A DNA stretch of 64,000 nt from positions 248,001 to 312,000 of the forward strand of contig NZ_JAFFZN010000003.1 in the NCBI RefSeq assembly GCF_017676385.1. The letters are read 5' to 3'. The position numbers and the translations under genes were made by a program. The stretch is from Streptomyces spirodelae. Lineage in GTDB: Bacteria > Actinomycetota > Actinomycetes > Streptomycetales > Streptomycetaceae. Shown one piece after another: positions 33,801 through 42,868 of this stretch. The notes beneath the pieces were generated by a model. That model saw only the letters and a list, made by a program, of their open reading frames with translations, was not told the DNA's origin and searched no databases. How positions within the stretch are numbered: position 1 is the stretch's first letter; each line of letters begins with the position of its first letter.

Positions 33801-34118
33801 GATCCACTCCTCAACTCTCAGTACGGAAGGCTCAGCACGGAGCGCTCGGACCGGGCCGCGAGAAGGGCCCGGGTGGTGGCGCTTCCGGGGTGTGCGCGGG
33901 CTCAACGATATACCCCCGCAGGGTATATGCAAAGCGCGGACGGGCGACGGTACGCACCGTCCGTCCGGCTGACGGCGATCCCCTTAGGGGTCGGCTCGAC
34001 CAGCCCCTGAGATGTCCCCGTAATGGTCGGACGGCGGTTGTTCCCCTGGTCTTTCACCTGTCAGCTGGGGCTTACGGGTGGCGCCGCGGGGGCGTCCGGT
34101 GGAAGGCGGGTGGTCGGC
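33801..34118. other. Divergent gap with CsoR-type site
   Basis: 318 bp without a gene. Holds the CsoR-type palindrome (33908-33928) and a small hairpin GACGGTACGCACCGTC (33947-33962). Nothing else was recognised. Confidence 0.6.
33908..33928. promoter_or_regulatory. CsoR-type copper operator
   Basis: ATATACCC (33908-33915), spacer CCGCA, GGGTATAT (33921-33928): perfect 8-bp arms in the arrangement known for actinobacterial CsoR sites (TACCC...GGGTA). It lies upstream of the copper chaperone; the AT-rich arms probably include the promoter's -10 element. The csoR gene itself is not in the window. Confidence 0.8.
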
Positions 34119-34919
34119 GTGGAGAGCGCGCTGTGGATGACGCTGGCGGTGCTGGGGCTCACCACCCTGCCGCCGCTGGTGCCCAACTCCGCGCTGATCG
34201 CGGCGGCGGGCGCGCTGGCCGCCGAGGGGCGGCTGCCGCTGCCGCTGGTGCTGCTGACCGTGGCGGGCAGTGCGCTGGCCGGGGACGTGCTGGTGTACGG
34301 GATCGGGCGGCGCACGGGCGGACGGAGCCGCCGGTGGCTGTCTTCCGGTCCGCGCCGCAGGGCGGCGCTGGAGTGGACGGCCGGCCATGTCCGGAGCCAC
34401 GGGGTGCCGTTCGTGATCGCGGTCAGGTTCCTGCCCAGCGGCCGGATCGTCGGCGGTCTGGCGACCGGCACAGTGGGCTACCCGGTGCGGCGCTTCCTGC
34501 TGGGCGCAGGGCTGGCGGAGCTGCTGTGGGCGGGCTATTCGGTGGGCGTCGGCTACTGGGGCGGCCGGGCGCTGGCCGGAACGCTCTCCGGCGCGCTGAT
34601 CGGGGTGGGCGCTTCCGCGGTGCTGGCCGGGGTGGCGCTCGCGGTGCAGTGGGTGCTGGGCCGGAGGGTGCCGCGGCGGCCCGCTGCCGCGCCGTCCCGT
34701 ACGCACCTTGGGGCGGCACCTGCGGTGCCGCCCCCAAGGGTCTCGGCGGTCGGGGACATGCCGGGTGTCGTCGGGGATATGCCGGAGGTCATGGCCGAAG
34801 CTCCTTCGTCGCCCGGCTCAGTGCCCGCCGCGGTGGCCCGGCCTGCGGGTGACCCACTCGCGGATGGTGTCGGCGAACCAGAAGGGCCTGCCTCCCTCCA
34901 CCAGGTCGGGCGGCGGTAG
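34119..34919 (+). CDS. DedA-family membrane protein
   Basis: 266 residues. DedA/SNARE-associated core: LTTLPPLVPNSALIAAAGALAAEG, LLTVAGSALAGDVLVYGIGRRTG, HGVPFVIAVRFLPSGRIVGGLATGTVGYPVRRFL (the conserved G/F-x-R-F-x-P-x-x-R element) and two C-terminal membrane helices, then ~80 disordered residues. Members are linked to lipid (undecaprenyl phosphate) recycling and membrane homeostasis. GTG at 34119 starts just before the first helix; an ATG at 34023 is possible but adds a Gly-rich stretch. The last 102 bp overlap the convergent small HTH gene. Confidence 0.85.
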   Translation: MESALWMTLAVLGLTTLPPLVPNSALIAAAGALAAEGRLPLPLVLLTVAGSALAGDVLVYGIGRRTGGRSRRWLSSGPRRRAALEWTAGHVRSHGVPFVIAVRFLPSGRIVGGLATGTVGYPVRRFLLGAGLAELLWAGYSVGVGYWGGRALAGTLSGALIGVGASAVLAGVALAVQWVLGRRVPRRPAAAPSRTHLGAAPAVPPPRVSAVGDMPGVVGDMPEVMAEAPSSPGSVPAAVARPAGDPLADGVGEPEGPASLHQVGRR

Positions 34920-35012
34920 GTGCCCGTGCTTCCGGTAGGAGCGCACGGTGTCCGGTTGGACGCTGATGTGCGCGGCGATTTCCTTGTACGACCAAAGATC
35001 TCGGTCGGCCAT
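34818..35012 (-). CDS. Small MerR/AlpA-like helix-turn-helix protein
   Basis: 64 residues made almost wholly of a winged HTH: LWSYKEIAAHISVQPDTVRSYRKHGHLPPPDLVEGGRPFWFADTIREWV. This layout (helix-turn-helix, then a wing ending in W-x-x-x-x-I-x-x-W) is that of excisionase/AlpA and truncated MerR proteins, which bind DNA as small accessory factors. GGGAGG lies 8 nt before the ATG at 35012; an upstream GTG is too close to it. The 3' 102 bp are antisense to the dedA tail, so both mRNAs overlap. No integrase or att site is nearby, so a chromosomal regulatory role is more likely than excision. Confidence 0.82.
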   Translation of the reverse strand: MADRDLWSYKEIAAHISVQPDTVRSYRKHGHLPPPDLVEGGRPFWFADTIREWVTRRPGHRGGH

Positions 35013-35159
35013 CTCTCGCACCTCCCAGGGGTGGCTGGTGATCGCTCAGCCTGTGCCCGGTGAACGACGGAGAGTGACCCCCGGCGGGGTGCTGTGCGAC
35101 GGCTGTGACATCCGGCCCGTGAAACGGTGACATTGGTGACCGGCTCGTCGCGTCCCGGT

Positions 35160-35205
35160 GAGCGTGCCCCCTCACCCGTACGAGGCAGGCTCCCAGGGCA
35201 CGCTC
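35160..35205 (-). terminator. Hairpin at the end of the TIM-barrel (iol) gene
   Basis: GAGCGTGCCC (35160-35169) and GGGCACGCTC (35196-35205) form a perfect 10-bp stem with a 26-nt loop, starting within the stop codon of the leftward gene. Confidence 0.6.
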
Positions 35206-36122
35206 TAGGCGCCGCAGCTGCGCAGGAAGCGCCGGGTCCGCTCCGCGATGGGGAGGGGCTGGTCCGGCGGACAGGGGTACATGTCCTGCTCGACGATGGC
35301 GAACAGGTCCACGCCCAGGTTCTGGGCCGCCACCAGTACCGGCTCCAGCTCCGGAACACCCCCGGGGGGTTCGCACATCACGCCCTGGCGCACCGCCGGG
35401 CCGAAGGGCGTGCCCTCGCGGACGACGTCGGCGAGGATCTCCGGGTCCACCTGCTTGAGGTGCAGATAGTCGATCCGTTCGCCGTACCGCTCGATCAGCT
35501 CGACGCTGTCGCCGCCGCAGTAGGCGTAGTGGCCGGTGTCCAGGCAGAGGTTGACCAGGTCGGAGTCGGTCGCGTCGAGGAAGCGGACGACGTGTTCCTC
35601 GGTGTCGATATGGGTGTCGGCGTGCGGGTGGACGGCGATGCGCAGCCCGTACCGCTCGCCGACCTCGCGGGCCAGCCGCTCGGTCCCCTGCGCGAGGTGC
35701 TGCCACTGCTGCGCCGTCAGCTCCGCGGGTTCGATCAGTTCGGCCGTCTTGTCGTCGCGCCAGAAGGAGGGGATGACCACGAGGTGCGCTGCGCCCATCG
35801 CGCGGGTGAGCTCGGCGACGCGGGAGACGTGCGCCCAGGTCTCGTCCCAGATGTCCGGCCCCCGGTGCAGCGAGGTGAAGACCGTGCCGGCCGAGACCTC
35901 CAGACCGCGGGAGGCCACCTCGTCGGTGAGCCGTGCCGGGTCGGTCGGCAGGTAGCCGTAAGGGCCGAGCTCGATCCAGTGGTAGCCCGCCTGTGCCACC
36001 TCGTCCAGGAAGCGCTGCCAGGGCACCTGCTGGGGGTCGTCGGGGAACCACACCCCCCAGGAGTCGGGAGCGGAGCCGACGCGGATGCGGTCGAGGGAGG
36101 GGGCGGAGGAAGTGCCAGTCAT
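35205..36122 (-). CDS. TIM-barrel protein, probable inosose dehydratase/isomerase (IolE/IolH-like)
   Basis: 305 residues of the xylose-isomerase-like TIM-barrel family: VGSAPDSWGVWFPDDPQQVPWQRFLDEVAQAGYHWIELGPYGYLPTDP, then LVVIPSFWRDD, IAVHPHADTHIDTEEHV, VNLCLDTGHYAYCGGDSVELIERYG, IDYLHLKQVDP and AIVEQDMYP, with metal Glu, Asp, His and Glu in place. It is divergent from iolC and shares its promoter region, so the likely role is 2-keto-myo-inositol dehydration (IolE) or a related inositol isomerisation (IolH/IolI). The exact step cannot be fixed from sequence. The ATG at 36122 directly follows a divergent promoter region. Confidence 0.8.
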   Translation of the reverse strand: MTGTSSAPSLDRIRVGSAPDSWGVWFPDDPQQVPWQRFLDEVAQAGYHWIELGPYGYLPTDPARLTDEVASRGLEVSAGTVFTSLHRGPDIWDETWAHVSRVAELTRAMGAAHLVVIPSFWRDDKTAELIEPAELTAQQWQHLAQGTERLAREVGERYGLRIAVHPHADTHIDTEEHVVRFLDATDSDLVNLCLDTGHYAYCGGDSVELIERYGERIDYLHLKQVDPEILADVVREGTPFGPAVRQGVMCEPPGGVPELEPVLVAAQNLGVDLFAIVEQDMYPCPPDQPLPIAERTRRFLRSCGA

Positions 36123-36153
36123 GGCTGAGAGCCAATCCGGTAGTCCGGGGCGA

Positions 36154-36206
36154 CGTCAATATGTAAGGACAAATTATTGACAGTGGTCGCCGGAACAGCG
36201 GACGAT
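36154..36206. promoter_or_regulatory. Divergent inositol promoters with shared inverted repeat
   Basis: Rightward: TTGACA (36177-36182), 18-bp spacer, GACGAT (36201-36206). Leftward: TTGACG on the minus strand (36159-36154) with a weak -10. The two -35 boxes lie in GTCAATA (36155-36161) and TATTGAC (36175-36181), perfect 7-bp arms centred at 36168. A regulator bound at the centre (ATGTAAGGACAAA, AT-rich) would control both operons. Confidence 0.65.
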
Positions 36207-36266
36207 GATCCGGGCACCTGCACATCCCGGAAGGGAAACCCGGGAGGGAAGAGAGGGACGGGAGTC

Positions 36267-37274
36267 ATGGCCGAGCCGCACGACGGGGGCACGCCGCACG
36301 AGGTGGTCACCATGGGCCGCATCGGGGTCGACATCTACCCTCTCCAGACCGGCGTCCCGCTCCAGCACGTGGACAGCTTCGGCAAGTTCCTCGGCGGCTC
36401 CGCCACCAACGTGGCCGTCGCCGCCTCCCGGCTCGGCCGCTCGGCAGCCGTCATCACGCGCACCGGTGACGACCCGTTCGGCGTCTACTGCCACGAGGCG
36501 CTCCGCGACTTCGGCGTCGACGACCGATGGGTGACGGGCGTGGCGCGGTACCCCACGCCGGTGACGTTCTGCGAGATCTTCCCGCCCGACGACTTCCCGC
36601 TCTACTTCTACCGGCAGCCCAAGGCGCCCGACCTGGAGCTGAGCGCCGACGAGCTGGATCTGGCGGGCATCGCCGCCGCACGGATCTTCTGGATGACCGG
36701 CACCGGCCTGTGCGAGGAACCCAGCAGGGGCGCCACCCTCGCCGCACTCACCGCCCGCGCGCCGGGCCGCGAGGAGGCCGTCGCCACCGTCTTCGACCTG
36801 GACTGGCGGCCGATGTTCTGGGGCGCGGGGACGGCAGGGCAGCGCACGGAGGCCGAGGCCGCCGAGGCCGCGCGCCCCTTCTACCGGGAGGCGCTCGCCC
36901 ACGCCACCGTGGCCGTCGGCAACCTCGCCGAGTGCGAGGTCGCCACCGGCACCCGCGACCCGCACGCCTGCGCCGAGGCGCTGCTGGCGGCGGGCGTCGA
37001 ACTGGCCGTCGTCAAACAGGGGCCCAAGGGCGTACTCGCCGCGCACGCCGACGGCACCACGGCGCAGGTGCCGCCGCACCCGGTGGAGGTCGTCAACGGC
37101 CTCGGAGCGGGGGACGCGTTCGGCGGCGCGCTGTGCCACGGGCTGCTGGCCGGCTGGGAGCTGGAGCACGCCATGCGGTTCGCCAACGCGGCCGGCGCGC
37201 TGGTCGCCTCCCGGCTGGCCTGCTCCTCCGCCATGCCGACGGCCGCCGAGGTGGAGGACCTGCTGCGTGACTGA
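36267..37274 (+). CDS. iolC: 5-dehydro-2-deoxygluconokinase
   Basis: A 335-residue PfkB kinase that phosphorylates 2-deoxy-5-keto-gluconate in inositol catabolism. VVTMGRIGVDIYPLQTGVPLQHVDSFGKFLGGSATNVAVAASRLGR is the IolC-type N-terminus (IGVDIYP is characteristic); LAVVKQGPKGVLA and VVNGLGAGDAFGGALCHGLL hold the ATP and anion-hole sites with the catalytic Asp. ATG at 36267 is preceded by GGGACGGGAG; the frame is open upstream to 36177, but those residues look non-coding and overlap the promoter. First gene of the rightward iol operon; its end overlaps the next gene. Confidence 0.93.
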   Translation: MAEPHDGGTPHEVVTMGRIGVDIYPLQTGVPLQHVDSFGKFLGGSATNVAVAASRLGRSAAVITRTGDDPFGVYCHEALRDFGVDDRWVTGVARYPTPVTFCEIFPPDDFPLYFYRQPKAPDLELSADELDLAGIAAARIFWMTGTGLCEEPSRGATLAALTARAPGREEAVATVFDLDWRPMFWGAGTAGQRTEAEAAEAARPFYREALAHATVAVGNLAECEVATGTRDPHACAEALLAAGVELAVVKQGPKGVLAAHADGTTAQVPPHPVEVVNGLGAGDAFGGALCHGLLAGWELEHAMRFANAAGALVASRLACSSAMPTAAEVEDLLRD

Positions 37275-38238
37275 GCCCTTCCCCGGCCCCGTCCGGCGTC
37301 CGGCGTCCGGCGAGCCGCCGCCCCCACCACGTTCCGAAAGCGAGCCACCGTTGACCCCCAGCAGTGTCGGCATCTCCGAGCTGACGTCCGTGCGGACCCG
37401 CCACCCGGAGGCCGTCGCCGAGGCGGCGGCCCGGCGTACGCGCCGGCCGCTGGTGGAGGCCGGCGAGCGGCTGATGATCGTCGCGGCCGACCATCCGGCA
37501 CGCGGCGCGCTGGGTGTCGGCAGCGACGAGTTCGCCATGGCCAACCGCGCCGAGCTGCTGGAGCGCCTCGTGCTGGCGCTGTCCAGGCCCGGAGTCGACG
37601 GGGTGCTGGCCACCGCCGACATCCTGGAGGACCTGCTGCTGCTCGGCGCCCTGGAGGGCAAGGTGGCGGTCGGCTCCATGAACCGGGGCGGGCTGGCCGG
37701 TGCCTCGTTCGAGCTGGACGACCGCTTCACCGGGCACCGCGCCGAGGACATCGAACGGATGCGCTTCGACGCGGGCAAGCTGCTCTTGCGCATCGACTAC
37801 GACGACCCCGGCTCGCTGCGCACCCTGCACTCCGCCGCCCGCGCCGTCGACGAGATGGCGGCGCGCCGACTGCCCGTCTTCGTGGAGCCGTTCCTCAGCA
37901 GGAGGGTGGACGCCAGGGTGGTCAACGACCTGAGCGGGCCGGCCGTCGCCCGTTCCGTCGCCATAGCCGCCGGACTGGGCGGCACCTCCGCCTACACCTG
38001 GCTCAAACTGCCGGTCACCGAGGACCCGGACGACATGGCGTGGGTGTGCGAGACCTCGACGCTCCCTGTCGTACTGCTCGGCGGTGAGGTGCACGGTGAC
38101 CAGGAGGGCACCTATGAGAAGTGGCGCAAGGCGCTCAGCCTGCCGGCCGTACGCGGGCTGGTCGTCGGGCGCTCCCTGCTCTACCCGGCCGACGGGGATG
38201 TGGGCGCGGCCGTGGACACCGCCGTCGGACTGCTCTGA
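37267..38238 (+). CDS. Cgl0159-type TIM-barrel protein, probable inositol-pathway aldolase
   Basis: 323 residues. Segments LMIVAADHPARGALGVG, VDGVLATADILEDLLLLGAL, KVAVGSMNRGGLAG, DAGKLLLRIDYDDPGSL, LPVFVEPFLSRRVDAR, TSAYTWLKLPVTEDPDDMA (Lys at a strand end) and LPVVLLGGEVHGD fit the (beta/alpha)8 family typified by C. glutamicum Cgl0159 in an inositol cluster. No iolJ-type aldolase is seen in this operon, so it probably cleaves the IolC product into dihydroxyacetone phosphate and malonate semialdehyde (inference). GTG at 37267 overlaps iolC by 8 bp and has GGAGG 9 nt upstream; a TTG at 37351 is an alternative, and the first ~30 residues are Pro-rich. Confidence 0.82.
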   Translation: MTEPFPGPVRRPASGEPPPPPRSESEPPLTPSSVGISELTSVRTRHPEAVAEAAARRTRRPLVEAGERLMIVAADHPARGALGVGSDEFAMANRAELLERLVLALSRPGVDGVLATADILEDLLLLGALEGKVAVGSMNRGGLAGASFELDDRFTGHRAEDIERMRFDAGKLLLRIDYDDPGSLRTLHSAARAVDEMAARRLPVFVEPFLSRRVDARVVNDLSGPAVARSVAIAAGLGGTSAYTWLKLPVTEDPDDMAWVCETSTLPVVLLGGEVHGDQEGTYEKWRKALSLPAVRGLVVGRSLLYPADGDVGAAVDTAVGLL

Positions 38239-38262
38239 TCGGACTGCTCTGAAAGGGGCGAG

Positions 38263-39231
38263 ATGAACCGCACCACCGACTTCCATCTGCACGCGGGCAG
38301 CGCCGCGTCGGGCCCGTACGCCCTCGAGGTCAGCCCCGAGAGCGCGGGCTGGGGCTACTCCTCGCTGCGGGTGCTGGAGCTCGGCCCCGGACAGACCCAT
38401 ACGTTCCCGACGGGCGAGAGCGAGTGGATCGTGCTGCCGCTCAGCGGCGGCTGCACCGTGGAGGCCGAGGGGCAGACCCTCCGGCTGCACGGCAGGGCGA
38501 GCGTCTTCACCGCCGTCAGCGACTTCGCGTACGTACCGCGTGACGCCGAGGTGACGATCGGCAGCGCGGCGGGCGGCCGGTTCGCGCTCACCGGCGCGCG
38601 CTGCGAGCGGCGGCTGCCGGTGCGCTACGGCGCTGCCGAGGACGTGCCGGTGGAGCTGCGCGGCAGCGGGCAGTGCTCGCGCCAGGTCAACAACTTCGGT
38701 GCCGCGCATGCGTTCGGCGCCGACCGGCTGATCGCCGTCGAGGTGCTGACCCCCGGCGGCAACTGGTCGTCGTACCCGCCGCACAAGCACGACGAGCACC
38801 GCGAGGGGGTGGAGAGCGAGCTGGAGGAGATCTACTACTACGAGATCGCCCCCCACCGCACTCCGCAGGGCGGCACCACCGAAGGGCTCGGCTACCAGCG
38901 GGTGTCGCCCAGCGGCCACGGCAAGGGCACGGACGTGCTGGCCGAAGTGCGCAGCGGCGACGCCGTACTGATCCCGGACGGCTGGCACGGCCCGTCCATG
39001 GCCGCGCCGGGTCACGACATGTACTACCTGAACGTGATGGCAGGTCCTGGGGTGGATCGCGCCTGGCTTATCTGCGACCATCCAGATCACGCGTGGATTC
39101 GTGGCACGTGGGCCGATACGCCTATGGATCAAAGGCTTCCGCTGTACGGGGGAATGGAATCCGCAGTGTCACGGGGTGGGGCCGGTTCGCAGCACGAGGA
39201 GACCGACGAGACCGAGGAGGGCGCCAGGTGA
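38263..39231 (+). CDS. iolB: 5-deoxy-glucuronate isomerase
   Basis: A 322-residue double-cupin protein that converts 5-deoxy-glucuronate to 2-deoxy-5-keto-gluconate. Conserved parts: GPGQTHTFPTGESEWIVLPLSGGCTVE, SVFTAVSDFAYVPRDAEV, RQVNNFG, the metal site NWSSYPPHKHDEH with ELEEIYYYEIAP, and VLIPDGWHGPSMAAPGHDMYYLNVMAGP. The C-terminal ~35 residues are an acidic extension. AAAGGGGCGAG precedes the ATG. Its stop overlaps the iolD GTG (GTGA). Confidence 0.95.
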   Translation: MNRTTDFHLHAGSAASGPYALEVSPESAGWGYSSLRVLELGPGQTHTFPTGESEWIVLPLSGGCTVEAEGQTLRLHGRASVFTAVSDFAYVPRDAEVTIGSAAGGRFALTGARCERRLPVRYGAAEDVPVELRGSGQCSRQVNNFGAAHAFGADRLIAVEVLTPGGNWSSYPPHKHDEHREGVESELEEIYYYEIAPHRTPQGGTTEGLGYQRVSPSGHGKGTDVLAEVRSGDAVLIPDGWHGPSMAAPGHDMYYLNVMAGPGVDRAWLICDHPDHAWIRGTWADTPMDQRLPLYGGMESAVSRGGAGSQHEETDETEEGAR

Positions 39232-41114
39232 CCACCGTCAGGCTGACCGTCGCGCAGGCCCTCGTGCGCTTCCTCGCCGCCCAGCACACCCAACGCGACG
39301 GCCGACGGCACCGGCTCATCGACGCCTGCTGGGGCATCTTCGGGCACGGCAACGTGGCCGGGCTCGGCCAGGCGCTCGTCGAGAGCGGGCAGGGGCCCGA
39401 CGCGCCGCTCCCCTTCCACCAGGGCCGCAACGAGCAGGCGATGGTGCACGCCGCCGTCGGCTTCGCCCGCCAGCACAACCGCCTCTCGGCGCAGGCCGTC
39501 ACCACCTCCATCGGCCCCGGCGCCACCAATCTGACCACCGGCGCCGCGCTGGCCACCGTCAACCGGCTGCCCGTGCTCCTGCTGCCCGGCGACATCTTCG
39601 CCAACCGCGTCCCCGACCCGGTGCTCCAGCAGCTGGAAGTGCCGTACGCGGGCGACATCTCCGTCAACGACGCGCTGCGCCCCGTCTCCCGCTACTTCGA
39701 CCGGGTGCTGCGCCCCGAAGCGCTGATCCCCGCGGCCCTCCAGGCCATGCGGGTGCTCACCGACCCCGCCGAGACCGGTGCCGTCACCCTGGCGCTGCCG
39801 CAGGACGTGCAGACCGAGGCGTACGACTGGCCCGAGGAGTTCTTCGCCGAGCGGGTGTGGCGGGTGGCGCGGCCGGTGCCCGAGCCGGAGGCGCTGGCCG
39901 AGGCCGCCGCTGCGGTACGGGCCGCGCGGCGCCCGCTGCTGATCGCGGGCGGCGGAGTGCACCACAGCGAGGCCGAGGAAGCGCTGCGCGCCTTCGCCGA
40001 CATGACCGGCATTCCCGTGGCGTCCACCCAGGCCGGCAAGGGCTCCCTGAGGTACGACCACCCCTGCGACGTGGGCGGCATCGGCCACACCGGCACCACG
40101 GTGGCCGACGACCTGGCCTGCGCCGCCGACCTGGTGATCGGCGTCGGCACCCGCTACACCGACTTCACCACGGCCTCCGGCACCCTCTTCGCCCCCGCCA
40201 CCCGCTTCCTCAACCTCAACATCGCCGCCTTCGACGGGCACAAACTCGGTGCCCTGCCCCTGGTTGCCGACGCACGTACCGGACTGCAGGCGCTGGCCGC
40301 CGCACTTCGCGGCCACCGGGTCTCGCCGGACTACGAGGCCGAGTACGGGCGCGGCAAGCAGGCGTGGGAGCGCGTCGTGGCCGAGGCGTTCGCCCCGCAC
40401 CCGCCGGACGGGAAGGCCCGCCCCTCGCAGACCCAGGTGCTCGGCGCGCTCGACTCCGTGGTCGGGGACGAGGACGTGGTCATCAACGCCGCCGGGTCCA
40501 TGCCCGGCGACCTGCACAAGCTGTGGCGCGCCCGTTCCCCGCGCCAGTACCACGTGGAGTACGGCTACTCCTGCATGGGATACGAGATCCCGGCCGCCAT
40601 CGGCGTACGCCTGGCGGCGCCCGACCGGCCGGTGTGGGCGCTGGTGGGCGACGGTACGTATGTGATGCTGCCGACCGAGATCGTCACCGCCGTGCAGGAG
40701 GGCATCAACATCAACGTCGTCCTCGTGCAGAACCATGGCTACGCCTCCATCGGCGGGCTGTCCGAACTCACCGGCGGCGAACGCTTCGGCACCGCCTACC
40801 GGTTCCGCGACGCCGAGGGCGGCTACACCGGCGAGGCGCTCCCCCTCGACCTGGCCGCCAACGCGGCCTCGCTCGGCATGGAGGTGTACCGGGCTGCCAC
40901 TTGCGACCAGTTGCGCGAGGCGCTGGCAGCGGCGCGCGCCTCCGAGCGGCCCAGCTGCGTCTACGTGGAGACCGATCCGGACCCGGACGTTCCGGCGCCG
41001 GGGCCCGAGGCGTGGTGGGACGTGGCCGTCGCCGAGACCTCACAGCGCCCGGCAGCGCGCCGGGCCCGCGAGGAGTACGAGCGGCAACGCGCCCGGCAGC
41101 GGCGCCACTTGTGA
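39228..41114 (+). CDS. iolD: 3D-(3,5/4)-trihydroxycyclohexane-1,2-dione hydrolase
   Basis: A 628-residue thiamine diphosphate enzyme that opens the inositol-derived ring to give 5-deoxy-glucuronate. The N-domain has GIFGHGNVAGLGQAL and GRNEQAMVHAAVGFARQ (catalytic Glu), then TTSIGPGATNLTTGAALA; the central domain ADDLACAADLVIGVGTRYTDF; the C-domain the ThDP motif ALVGDGTYVMLPTEI...VVLVQNHGYASIGGLSELTGGERFGT. GTG at 39228 overlaps the iolB stop, implying coupled translation. The motif set and neighbours leave little doubt. Confidence 0.95.
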   Translation: MTTVRLTVAQALVRFLAAQHTQRDGRRHRLIDACWGIFGHGNVAGLGQALVESGQGPDAPLPFHQGRNEQAMVHAAVGFARQHNRLSAQAVTTSIGPGATNLTTGAALATVNRLPVLLLPGDIFANRVPDPVLQQLEVPYAGDISVNDALRPVSRYFDRVLRPEALIPAALQAMRVLTDPAETGAVTLALPQDVQTEAYDWPEEFFAERVWRVARPVPEPEALAEAAAAVRAARRPLLIAGGGVHHSEAEEALRAFADMTGIPVASTQAGKGSLRYDHPCDVGGIGHTGTTVADDLACAADLVIGVGTRYTDFTTASGTLFAPATRFLNLNIAAFDGHKLGALPLVADARTGLQALAAALRGHRVSPDYEAEYGRGKQAWERVVAEAFAPHPPDGKARPSQTQVLGALDSVVGDEDVVINAAGSMPGDLHKLWRARSPRQYHVEYGYSCMGYEIPAAIGVRLAAPDRPVWALVGDGTYVMLPTEIVTAVQEGININVVLVQNHGYASIGGLSELTGGERFGTAYRFRDAEGGYTGEALPLDLAANAASLGMEVYRAATCDQLREALAAARASERPSCVYVETDPDPDVPAPGPEAWWDVAVAETSQRPAARRAREEYERQRARQRRHL

Positions 41115-41199
41115 GCCTCCCGGACGCCGCTGCGAGCCCTCCCGGGCGTCAGTCGTGAGCCCTCTCGATGTTTCCCGTACCAAGAAAGGTCCCCTCTCC

Positions 41200-42696
<1,497 letters not shown>

Positions 42697-42699
42697 CGG

Positions 42700-42780
42700 G
42701 CGCCCCGAAGGGGCGCGGGGCTGTATCCGACATGCGGCTCCGCCGCGTGGGCGCGCCAGGCCGCGAAGCATCCGCAGTCC
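42700..42780 (+). repeat. Streptomyces intergenic repeat with terminator hairpin
   Basis: GCGCCCC, loop GAA, GGGGCGC (42700-42716) followed by CGGGGCTGTATCCGACATGC and GGCTCCGCCGCGTGGGCGCG. This hairpin and tail recur, from memory, between many genes in Streptomyces chromosomes. Here it follows mmsA and probably terminates the iol operon. Confidence 0.7.
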
Positions 42781-42856
42781 ACAACGACCGGCAAGGTGCA
42801 GCTTCTTCCCGGAACAGCCCGTGCGGCTGGGCCGGAATCGAAACGTCCGCCTTCGA

Positions 42857-42862
42857 TAGGCT
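42857..42862 (+). promoter_or_regulatory. -10 box of FUSC gene (leaderless)
   Basis: TAGGCT followed by 6 nt and the ATG at 42869; no Shine-Dalgarno sequence. Confidence 0.5.
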
Positions 42863-42868
42863 CGCCGC

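Noticed and set aside
34818..35012. Excisionase of an integrated element
   Set aside because: The HTH is excisionase-like, but no integrase, tRNA, att repeat, replication or transfer gene lies nearby; a chromosomal regulator is the simpler reading.
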